NCBI RefSeq assembly: GCF_000384395.1
Contig: NZ_ARWE01000001.1
Location: forward strand, 2,258,894 to 2,322,893
Length of the DNA: 64,000 nt
Direction: 5' to 3'
Source of the DNA: Geopsychrobacter electrodiphilus DSM 16401
GTDB taxonomy: Bacteria > Desulfobacterota > Desulfuromonadia > Desulfuromonadales > Geopsychrobacteraceae
Every line of letters starts with the position of its first letter. Positions within the stretch are counted from its first letter, which is position 1. The position numbers and the translations under genes were made by a program. Of the stretch, positions 57,116-64,000 are shown piece after piece. The notes under the pieces are model-generated. The model made no database searches and had not been told where the DNA came from. It was given only the letters and a program-made list of their open reading frames with translations.

Positions 57116-58214
57116 TTATTTTTTCCCGCTCAGCAGAAAGGCCTCGACAAAACCATCGAGATCACCATCTAGCACGGCATCGGTATTACCAACTTCGTAA
57201 CTGGTGCGATGATCCTTGACCATCCGATAGGGGTGCAGCACATAACTACGGATTTGGCTCCCCCAGCCGATCTCTTTTTTATCTTCGGAGAAGGTCGCGG
57301 CCTCCTCTTCTTTTTTGCTCATCTCCAGTTCATACAGGCGCGCCTTCAACTGCTTCATCGCGGTCGCCTTGTTTTTGTGCTGGCTGCGCTCGTTCTGACA
57401 GGAGACGACAATGCCGGTCGGGGTATGGGTAATCCGGATGGCCGAGTCGGTTTTATTAATATGCTGTCCCCCGGCACCACTGGCGCGGAAGGTATCGACC
57501 TTAAGATCTTTGTCTTCAATTACCACTTCGATCGAATCATCGAGTTCCGGGAAGACAAACACCGAACTGAAAGAGGTATGACGACGGGCGCTCGAATCGT
57601 AAGGGGAGATCCGAACCAGACGATGAATACCATTTTCGGCGCGCAGATAACCATAGGCATAAGGGCCTTCGACACTGAAGGTCGCGCTTTTAATCCCGGC
57701 GTCATCCCCCGCCTGATATTCGGTCATCTCGGTCTTAAATCCCTTTTTTTCGCAATAGCGCAGGTACATGCGCAACAGGATCTCGGCCCAATCCTGGGCC
57801 TCGGTACCGCCAGCACCGGCATTGATGCTGAGAATAGCATTGTTGGCGTCATGCGGGCCCGAGAGCATGCGGGCAAATTCCATCTTTTCAATCTGACGGG
57901 CGAGCAACGGCAGCTGTGCGTTCAGCTCATCCAGAGAGTCCTGATCTTCTGACTCTTCGCCGAGTTCAATCAGCACTTCTGCATCTTCGAGTTGTTGCCT
58001 GATGCTTACGCAACTCTCCACGATCTTTTGTATCAGAGTGCGCTCACGCAGCAGGTCCTGAGCCTTGTCCCCCATGTCCCAAAATCCGGGACGCGCAATT
58101 TCCGCTTCGAGTTCGGCGACACGTTCCTGCTTGGCAGGGACGTCAAAGATACCTCCACAACTCGGCTAACTTTTCTTGCAGCTCTTTGACGTTCTCTTTG
58201 GGTTCGCGAAACAT
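57116..58214 (-). CDS. prfB: Peptide chain release factor 2, expressed through a +1 programmed frameshift
   Basis: RF2 ends translation at UGA and UAA. The first 23 codons (58214 to 58146) are followed by an in-frame UGA at 58143-58145; skipping one base continues with GAC into the 342-codon main frame, giving 365 residues, the usual length. The GGQ motif is present (SGAGGQHINKTDSA). The stop-codon-recognition tripeptide, normally SPF, reads SPY here (RISPYDSSARRHTSF). The frame below 58075 alone would lack the N-terminal helices. Confidence 0.95.
58142..58154 (-). promoter_or_regulatory. RF2 programmed frameshift site
   Basis: On the minus strand AGGTATCTTTGAC: an internal Shine-Dalgarno-like AGG, the slippery CUU, in-frame UGA and C after it. 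This is the canonical autoregulatory site by which scarce RF2 permits its own synthesis. Confidence 0.93.
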
Positions 58215-58369
58215 GGACAACTCCTGCTTTATAGTATGTGACCGCCCCACCTGTCACAAAGGACGGATGGGGCGTTATAGGTAATGACAAGTATTGGTGG
58301 TGAAGGACGGGGATTATATATAAAATAGCCGACCGACTCAAGGGGCGAATTTGTTAGAAAATATGGATG

Positions 58370-59023
58370 TTAACGCTCGTTACGAATATGAATTTCACGT
58401 GCCAGAACATCATCCACCGCAAACTGGCTGTTCCCGACCTTGAAAACGTAACTCGGAAACCGTTGCACCAGTTCAAGCCGGTTGCCCGGCAGCACCCCCA
58501 TACTCATCAGCTTCTGCAGCTTCAAACCATCGCTGATCGCCATATAGGCAATCTCACCAGCCTGCCCGGCTTTTAGTTCTGTCAGTGGCACGACCCCAAC
58601 CTCACCTTTTTTTCGCGCCTCATCACAACAGGGTCCGGGCGGAATCGGCTTGCCGTGGGGGCAGGTCGTGGGATGATTCAGCAGGGTACAGATCTTGGCC
58701 TCAACTCCTTCATGCAGCAGATGTTCGAATTCGCAGGCCTTATCATTTCCGGCTTCGCCCTGGATATCGAGAATATCCATCATCAGGCGCTCGGCCAGAC
58801 GATGCCGCCGAACAGTCATTTCGGCTTCGGGACGACCTTCTTTACGCAGATGAAGTCGGTCTCCGCGCTTCTCAACATAGGCACGGCGCACAAGCTCGTT
58901 TAGGGCCGCGTCATCTGGACCCAGTTCGAGGTCACTCAAGAGACAGCCAACCGCATGTTCTTCTACGATCGCAATCCACATCGATTCAAGAATTTCTTCG
59001 GCATGGGGAGAGAGTTTTTCCAT
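58370..59023 (-). CDS. DtxR/IdeR-type metal-dependent regulator with C-terminal FeoA domain
   Basis: The 217-residue protein has an N-terminal winged helix (PHAEEILESMWIAI, VRRAYVEKRGDRLHLRKEG) and a metal-binding dimerisation part (RHRLAERLMMDIL, EFEHLLHEGVEAKICTLLNHPTTCPHGKPIP). An SH3-like FeoA domain follows (PLTELKAGQAGEIAYM, LMSMGVLPGNRLELVQRFPSYVFKVGNSQFAVDD). The FeoA part may regulate or replace a free FeoA, which is not seen here. The ATG overlaps the stop of the zinc-ribbon gene. Probably an iron sensor of the feo operon. Confidence 0.88.
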   Translation of the reverse strand: MEKLSPHAEEILESMWIAIVEEHAVGCLLSDLELGPDDAALNELVRRAYVEKRGDRLHLRKEGRPEAEMTVRRHRLAERLMMDILDIQGEAGNDKACEFEHLLHEGVEAKICTLLNHPTTCPHGKPIPPGPCCDEARKKGEVGVVPLTELKAGQAGEIAYMAISDGLKLQKLMSMGVLPGNRLELVQRFPSYVFKVGNSQFAVDDVLAREIHIRNER

Positions 59024-59199
59024 CAGCGTTCTTCCTTCTTCGGCTTTGGCTGCAACAGGCGGCCGAGAAGTTTTCCCGGCGCAGGATTGGCGTAACCACA
59101 ATAGGGACAATGGATCTTGCGACAACGACTCCCGCAACCTCCGCAGGAGTTCAGACCGACCTTATCAGGGATATCTTTACTACAGTAACCGCAAATCAT
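59023..59199 (-). CDS. 58-residue zinc-ribbon protein of the feo operon
   Basis: It carries three cysteine pairs or near-pairs: CGYC at the N terminus, CGGCGSRC in the middle and CPYCGYANP near residue 34, then a basic tail. The ATG overlaps the feoB stop (ATGA) and its stop overlaps the next ATG, so it is embedded in the operon. It may bind iron or zinc and assist FeoB. Too short for standard ORF tracks. Confidence 0.72.
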   Translation of the reverse strand: MICGYCSKDIPDKVGLNSCGGCGSRCRKIHCPYCGYANPAPGKLLGRLLQPKPKKEER

Positions 59200-61148
59200 G
59201 TCAACACTCCAGTGAACAACAGGGCATGATTTAACACCCAGCCGGTCGCAAAAGCCAGCACCGACACGAAAACAAAAATTGCCGATGCTGTCTTGATTCC
59301 GCGCTCTTTCTTCATCATCAAAAACTGAGCGATACAGGGGACAAAGAGGGTCAGGGTCACCGCAGCAACCGTCAACTGCACCGGAGAGAGCAGCCCCGCC
59401 TTCTGCAAATCATAGAGCCCTGCTGCACCGAAGTCACGGCGGAAAAAGCCAAAGATGAAAGCCGCCGAGGCATCGGGAGGGAGACCTAATGCAGTGACCA
59501 CCGGCGTCATCGCCTTCACCACCAAATCGAGGACACCACTCATTTTACCTGCCCAGAGAATAACTGAGGCGATCAGAAAAAGTGGCAGGATTTCAAGAAA
59601 ATAGGACTGCATCCGGGTCAGGGTCTTCACCAGCACATTGCGCAGCTGCGGCATGCGCATCGGCGGAATCTCCATGTAGAAGACCGGATTTTCGCCGGGC
59701 AGCACGCGGGCGGAAAGGAAGCCGATCAACAAAAAGATAAAAACCATCACCAGCAGCCAGATCGCCAACGAGCCCGGTACGGCGGATAGTAGACCCAGGA
59801 TCACCCCAAGCTGGGCGCTGCAAGGGATCGCCAGCGACAACAGCACCATGGCGATCACCCGCTCGCGCTTTGTCTCCAGCGTCCGCGTGACCATGGTCGC
59901 CATGGTATCGCAACCGAACCCGAGGACCATCGGAATGACCGCCCGTCCGGAGAGCCCGATCTGCTTGAAGAGTCGATCGACCAGCATCGCCAGGCGAGGG
60001 AAGTAGCCGGTATCTTCCAGAACCGAGAAAACCAGGAAAAAGGTCCCGACGATCGGCAACACCAAGGCGAACGCATAACGTACCCCCAGGGTCCAGAGTC
60101 CATATTCACCGGCCAGCAACTCGCGCAGCCAGTAGATGTCGGTCAAATTATTCAAAAATTTAATCGCTGGCGGATTGATGTACTTTCCGAACAGGGTCCC
60201 TTCCATAAAATCGACCAGGGTGCCGGCGCCAAAATTGCCAACGAACTGGTAAAGTCCGAAGTAAAGCACCAGCAGTAACAGGGGGATGCCGCTGAACGGG
60301 TTCATTGCCCAACGCGATAACCGCTCACTGAAGGGAGGGTCGACTGATAACGCTTGCTCCAGCGCACCATCCAGCATCTTGCGGGTCATGCGCTTACGTT
60401 CGAGGCTGATCTGCAGATTAAGGTCGACCCGCCGCGCGAACTGGATGTCATGCAGAACCGGGGCAATTAACGGGAAGCCATCCCCCTCCTCGGCACGTAC
60501 CACCTCTTCGACTTCATGATCCTTCTGCATCATCAGAATTGCAGTGGCACGGCGCCCTAAACAGTAATCCCCGGTCAACAGAGTTGAAAGGCGTTCGATG
60601 TCGGCTTCAAGGTCGACAGCATAAGGCTCAAAACTGGCGGGTCGCTCCTGATAAGCAGCAATTGCCCCCTGCAGCTCGTCCAACCCCTGGCGTTTTTTCA
60701 TGACGGTTCCGACAACCGGCACACCGAGATTCTGTTGCAATTGGGGGAGGTTGAATTTCATCCCGAGACGCTCGGCTTCATCCAGGATATTGACCACCAA
60801 AATCACCGGCAATCCGGCTTCTATCAGTTGCAGCGTCATCGGCAACATGCGTTCGATGTTACGCGCATCGACAACATGCAACAGGATGGCAGGTCTCCCG
60901 GTCAGTAAAATGTTGCGCGCAACCCGTTCTTCTTCAGTAATCGGCATCATTGAATACATACCGGGGGTATCAAGGACCTCGTAGCTGCGCTCGCCGATAC
61001 GGCAACGACCCGTGGAGATTTCGACCGAAGTTCCTGGATAGTTGGAAACAGTCGTATAGGATCCGGTCAACACGTTAAACAGAACGCTCTTGCCGACATT
61101 GGGGTTTCCGACCAGAACAATCTGCGGAGATTTGACATCTTCATGCAT
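59196..61148 (-). CDS. feoB: Ferrous iron transporter FeoB
   Basis: The 650-residue protein has the N-terminal G domain (GNPNVGKSVLFN, DTPGMYSM, the NILD guanine motif), a helical spacer and a polytopic membrane domain. The domain has two gate repeats (PMVLGFGCDTMATMVTRTLETKRER, RRDFGAAGLYDLQKAGLLSP). It imports Fe(II) into the cytoplasm. It is shorter than the Escherichia coli protein (773), as is usual in this group. It follows a Fur gene in the same direction. Confidence 0.96.
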   Translation of the reverse strand: MHEDVKSPQIVLVGNPNVGKSVLFNVLTGSYTTVSNYPGTSVEISTGRCRIGERSYEVLDTPGMYSMMPITEEERVARNILLTGRPAILLHVVDARNIERMLPMTLQLIEAGLPVILVVNILDEAERLGMKFNLPQLQQNLGVPVVGTVMKKRQGLDELQGAIAAYQERPASFEPYAVDLEADIERLSTLLTGDYCLGRRATAILMMQKDHEVEEVVRAEEGDGFPLIAPVLHDIQFARRVDLNLQISLERKRMTRKMLDGALEQALSVDPPFSERLSRWAMNPFSGIPLLLLVLYFGLYQFVGNFGAGTLVDFMEGTLFGKYINPPAIKFLNNLTDIYWLRELLAGEYGLWTLGVRYAFALVLPIVGTFFLVFSVLEDTGYFPRLAMLVDRLFKQIGLSGRAVIPMVLGFGCDTMATMVTRTLETKRERVIAMVLLSLAIPCSAQLGVILGLLSAVPGSLAIWLLVMVFIFLLIGFLSARVLPGENPVFYMEIPPMRMPQLRNVLVKTLTRMQSYFLEILPLFLIASVILWAGKMSGVLDLVVKAMTPVVTALGLPPDASAAFIFGFFRRDFGAAGLYDLQKAGLLSPVQLTVAAVTLTLFVPCIAQFLMMKKERGIKTASAIFVFVSVLAFATGWVLNHALLFTGVLT

Positions 61149-61174
61149 AATAATCAGGTTTTTCCCTAAAAAGA

Positions 61175-61612
61175 TTACTGTTTATTAGTGTGGCACTGAC
61201 TGCAAAGCCCATAAAGCTCGAGCCGATGATCCTGAATGAAAAAATTATGCGTCAGAGCGACTTCCCGTTGAAGCTCTTCAATCTGCTGGTTTTCAAATTC
61301 AAGGATGCGACCGCAAGCGGTGCAGACCAGATGGTCATGATGCTGGTTATGATAACTGACCTCGAATCGCATCTGCCCATCACCAAAATTGCGTTCGGCA
61401 GCGATGCCGCATTCAGCAAACAGCTTTAAAGTACGATGCACCGTGGCATAACCGATCCCGGGATGTTTTTTGCGCAGTTGCAGATAAAAATCCTCCGTCG
61501 ACAGATGCCTGGTCTGCCGCAAAAAGGACTTGAGAATAATCATGCGCTGGTTGGTATTTTTCAGACGCTTGCGTGCCAGATAGTCAAGAAACAACTCTTC
61601 CGGATTTTTCAT
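61175..61612 (-). CDS. fur: Fur-family ferric uptake regulator
   Basis: The 145-residue protein has a winged helix (TNQRMIILKSFLRQTRHLSTEDFYLQLRKKHPGIGYATVHRTLKLF). Metal sites lie in HHDHLVC with CTACGRILEFEN, and in CSQCHTNKQ. Iron-loaded Fur represses uptake genes. Its position at the head of the feo operon and a candidate Fur box upstream suggest autoregulation. Zur or PerR specificity cannot be fully excluded. Confidence 0.9.
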   Translation of the reverse strand: MKNPEELFLDYLARKRLKNTNQRMIILKSFLRQTRHLSTEDFYLQLRKKHPGIGYATVHRTLKLFAECGIAAERNFGDGQMRFEVSYHNQHHDHLVCTACGRILEFENQQIEELQREVALTHNFFIQDHRLELYGLCSQCHTNKQ

Positions 61613-61641
61613 AATTAGAATTCCTGAGGTTTTTCAAGAAA

Positions 61642-61658
61642 TTGAAAACGGATTTCAA
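61642..61658 (-). promoter_or_regulatory. Candidate Fur box
   Basis: TTGAAAACGGATTTCAA, an inverted repeat of TTGAAA/TTTCAA with five-base centre, 30 bases upstream of the Fur start codon. It resembles AT-rich Fur boxes of Geobacter relatives. Confidence 0.6.
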
Positions 61659-61714
61659 AATAGAGTCAGCATGAGTCTTTGTCAAGGTTTATCTAAAAAG
61701 AAATATGCGAGGGA

Positions 61715-62467
61715 TCAGCCAAACGTGGAGGGAAGAAAACCATAAAGAAACCCGCTCATGCGACTGAAGAGGTCGAAAAAGAGCAGGACGCCAACGGCCA
61801 TCAACAGGCCCCCGGTGAAGACTTCAACAAATCGGATATGTTTTTTGAAGCGATCAAAGAAATTTAGAAACCAGTGAAACAGGCCCCCGGCGATGAGAAA
61901 AGGCACCCCCAGTCCAGCGGAATAGACCGCCAGCAGTGTGACCCCGCGCCAGGCACCGCCTGAGCTGCTGGCCGCGATTGCCAGGATCGCACCTAAAATT
62001 GGCCCAATACAGGGGGTCCAGCCGGCCGCGAAAGCGATGCCGACAATCAGTGTGCCGATGAATCCCGAAGGTTTGTTTCTGAGCTGAAAACGGTGCTCAC
62101 CCAGCAACACACCAAAATGAAACAGGCCACTCAAATGAACCCCGAACAAAAAAATCAACACCCCGCCAATCTTCTGCAGCCAACCTAAACCCTCGCGCAG
62201 ATGCATTTGAAAGGTTGCCGAAGCCATGCCTGCAAGAGCGCCCAACGAAATAAATACAAGTGAAAATCCGGCAACAAACACCAGAGAGTGCGCCAGGATA
62301 GTCATCCTTACCTTAGCGCTGGCATGGGCGTCACTCAACTGACCAAAGGAGAGACCGGAGATATAGGTGAGATAGCTCGGAATCAGTGGCAACACACAGG
62401 GAGAAAAAAAAGAAAGGACCCCGGCGTAAAATGCGACCCAAAGGGTAATATCGGCTGCGGCATGCAT
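61715..62467 (-). CDS. CcdA/DsbD-type thiol-disulphide membrane transporter
   Basis: The 250-residue protein has six helices. The two redox cysteines lie in LSFFSPCVLPLIPSYL and AGWTPCIGPILGAIL, in the pseudo-symmetric CcdA arrangement. It carries reducing power to the periplasm, needed to keep haem-binding cysteines reduced during cytochrome c maturation. The TlpA-like gene is directly upstream, so the two probably work as a pair, which fits the many cytochromes of this window. Confidence 0.92.
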   Translation of the reverse strand: MHAAADITLWVAFYAGVLSFFSPCVLPLIPSYLTYISGLSFGQLSDAHASAKVRMTILAHSLVFVAGFSLVFISLGALAGMASATFQMHLREGLGWLQKIGGVLIFLFGVHLSGLFHFGVLLGEHRFQLRNKPSGFIGTLIVGIAFAAGWTPCIGPILGAILAIAASSSGGAWRGVTLLAVYSAGLGVPFLIAGGLFHWFLNFFDRFKKHIRFVEVFTGGLLMAVGVLLFFDLFSRMSGFLYGFLPSTFG

Positions 62468-62473
62468 ATCTGG

Positions 62474-62995
62474 TCAGCCTTTGAGCATAAAATGAAGCAG
62501 GTTATAATGGGGGCCACCCATCCAGGGAACGGCACCAATGACTTTTTTCACTACGACGCCGTTGCGATCGATAATAAACGATTCAGGAAACTGAAAGACG
62601 CCGTAAAGGTTCTGAACCTTGCCGCTATCGTCGAGCAGAATCGGAAATTGGTAGGGGGATTCCTTGAGAAACTTTGCAACGTTACTCCGCCCCTCTTTTT
62701 CGACATTAATCGCCAGCAGTACCAGTCCATCATCCTTGAAGGTTTGATGCATGACTTCCATTGAGGGCATTTCACGCCGACAGGGAGGGCACCAGGTCGC
62801 CCAGAAGTTGACGATGACAACCTTACCACGTAGTTGCGAGAGGCTGACCTTTTCCCCTTGCATGTTTTCAAGGGTGAAGTCTGGGGCTATGTCGCCAACG
62901 GTAACCGCCCGGGGTGCTTCCTGAGGGCGTTCACTCCAGGCAATGGCCATCAGAGGCATACTCAGGATCAGCAGCAGTAAAAACAGTTTTTTCAT
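62474..62995 (-). CDS. TlpA/ResA-type periplasmic thioredoxin
   Basis: A signal peptide (FLLLLILSMPLMAIA) precedes a thioredoxin fold with the active site ATWCPPCRREMPSM and the ResA-type YGVFQFPESFIIDRNG with the cis-proline region. It probably receives electrons from the CcdA-like protein 6 bases downstream and reduces apocytochrome cysteines. 173 residues, complete. Confidence 0.92.
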   Translation of the reverse strand: MKKLFLLLLILSMPLMAIAWSERPQEAPRAVTVGDIAPDFTLENMQGEKVSLSQLRGKVVIVNFWATWCPPCRREMPSMEVMHQTFKDDGLVLLAINVEKEGRSNVAKFLKESPYQFPILLDDSGKVQNLYGVFQFPESFIIDRNGVVVKKVIGAVPWMGGPHYNLLHFMLKG

Positions 62996-63011
62996 GCAGA
63001 AACGTCCTTAG

Positions 63012-64000
63012 TTACTGTGGCAACTGTAGAAGATACCCACGGTTGTCACGCACGACTAGAAAGGTGAGAGGTTCACGTCCGATCAGTGACGCCATAAGAT
63101 GTCTGAAATTATCTGGATCTCCAACCTTTCGGTGGGCAATCTCGACGATGCGGTCACCCGGTTCAATTCCGGCATGAGAGGCAGCCGATTTTGCCTCAAC
63201 CGAAGTGATCAACATTTCCTCACGCCCAAGTTGAAAACCCAGGCCGAAGACTTGCCGAGTATAAGCCATCAGATAATCATCGGACAAGGGGGCGAGGGTA
63301 ACTTCGCAAGAGAGCCGATTTAACCCGCGCAGAACGCCTAGTGTTACCCGACTCCCCGGTGGATAGGTGGCCAACTGGGCATTCAACTCATCTATATCAG
63401 ACAGGCTGATGCCATTAACTGACTGAATCACATCCGCAACGTGTAAGCCGCCCACTTTCGCCGGAGATTTCTCGAGAAAATCGACCAACAGCACGCCACG
63501 ATTGCCGTCCTGGGGCATAAATGAATCGCCGACTTCGCCCGGGATAATCCCCAGATACACCGGTCGCACCTGGCCATAATCGATCAATTCCTTGAGAACG
63601 CGCTTGATCACATCAGCCGGAATTGAAAATCCGATCCCCTGTGCCTGACGGGCGATGGCGGTATTAATGCCGATCAGTTCTCCATTGATATTGATCAATG
63701 GGCCACCCGAATTACCTGGATTGATCAACGCGTCTGATTGAATAAAAACCGAAGAGAAACCCTTTTCAAGCTCAATACGTCGCGCCACCGAGCTGATGAC
63801 GCCGGTTGTGATTGAATGCCCTAATCCCAACGGATTGCCTATGGCAATAACGGTTTCACCAAGCATCAGGTCGTCAGATCGCGCGGGCCGCAAATAAGGC
63901 CAGTCCCCTTTTCCGGAAATCTGCAGTACCGCCAGATCAAGTCGCTCATCAATCCCGACAAGCTGCGCCTCCATCTCATCACTATGGTCAGGCAGCGCAA
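63012..64000 (-). CDS. DegP/HtrA-type serine protease, partial (N terminus outside window)
   Basis: The frame is open to the window edge. Visible are part of the trypsin-like domain with the catalytic Asp (DERLDLAVL) and Ser (NPGNSGGPL), then two PDZ domains (VYLGIIPGEVG to LGVLRG, and FGLGFQLGREEMLITSVEAKSAASHAGIEPGDRIVEI). The catalytic His must lie upstream. It acts in periplasmic protein quality control. Its stop lies 16 bases upstream of the TlpA-like gene. Confidence 0.92.
   Translation of the reverse strand, partial: ALPDHSDEMEAQLVGIDERLDLAVLQISGKGDWPYLRPARSDDLMLGETVIAIGNPLGLGHSITTGVISSVARRIELEKGFSSVFIQSDALINPGNSGGPLININGELIGINTAIARQAQGIGFSIPADVIKRVLKELIDYGQVRPVYLGIIPGEVGDSFMPQDGNRGVLLVDFLEKSPAKVGGLHVADVIQSVNGISLSDIDELNAQLATYPPGSRVTLGVLRGLNRLSCEVTLAPLSDDYLMAYTRQVFGLGFQLGREEMLITSVEAKSAASHAGIEPGDRIVEIAHRKVGDPDNFRHLMASLIGREPLTFLVVRDNRGYLLQLPQ

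Overview
The window looks like a chromosomal piece of a strictly respiring, multihaem-cytochrome-rich deltaproteobacterium of the Desulfuromonadia type (Desulfuromonas / Geobacter / Geopsychrobacter relatives). The pointers are a nine-haem CbcL-like inner-membrane quinol oxidase, small c3/c7-type cytochromes, an NrfD / TAT-ferredoxin menaquinol module, haem-binding periplasmic sensors, sigma-54 activators and a FeoB/DtxR/Fur iron module. No organism name can be proved from the sequence alone.

Layout. 1-23 kb is mostly housekeeping: the end of lptG; an ArsR-methyltransferase regulator (SahR type) with ahcY; a glycosyltransferase; eno; two small membrane/zinc proteins; an orphan Cas6-like gene divergent from tgt; a cold-shock protein; the dnaE-accA-rlpA cluster; guaC; a Maf pyrophosphatase; a WYL regulator with a MazG-like hydrolase; and an ilvD-leuC-leuD operon. 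23-25 kb holds a hemolysin-III-type membrane protein and a TorF-like porin behind an unusual leader. 25-29 kb is a copper/silver-type efflux operon (merR, a 47-residue membrane protein, a Met-rich Spy-like protein, a P-type ATPase) with a classic 19-bp-spacer MerR promoter. An intact IS30-family element abuts it. 30-36 kb is an ECF-sigma-centred envelope region: sigma factor, anti-sigma factor, three envelope proteins, and divergently a lipoprotein, a 45-residue lipoprotein and a 536-residue secreted protein. Two nearly identical divergent ECF-type promoters join the halves.

37-53 kb is the respiratory and regulatory heart. It contains a four-haem cytochrome, a haem-binding sensor kinase with a convergent NtrC-type regulator, and a sigma-54-promoted operon of small paralogous membrane proteins, a pseudo-receiver, an HmcD-like peptide, a five-haem cytochrome, a TAT ferredoxin, an NrfD subunit, a kinase-less paralogue of the haem sensor and a four-helix membrane protein. 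Facing it are a CbcL-like cytochrome b/c fusion preceded by two tandem paralogous small membrane proteins and its own sigma-54 promoter, then a PEGA protein and a PAS-containing sigma-54 activator. My reading is a redox-tuned pair of menaquinol-oxidising complexes in the inner membrane, each under enhancer-dependent control and passing electrons to periplasmic cytochromes.

53-64 kb returns to core functions: a DUF554 protein, guaB-guaA, prfB with its programmed +1 frameshift, an iron-uptake operon (fur, feoB, a 58-residue zinc ribbon, a DtxR-FeoA regulator), CcdA and TlpA-type thiol-redox proteins, and the C-terminal part of a DegP-like protease cut by the window edge. Several genes are shorter than 60 codons (at 28254, 33753, 42605, 49744 and 59023) and were recovered by reading between the large ORFs. 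No rRNA, tRNA or CRISPR array was recognised.
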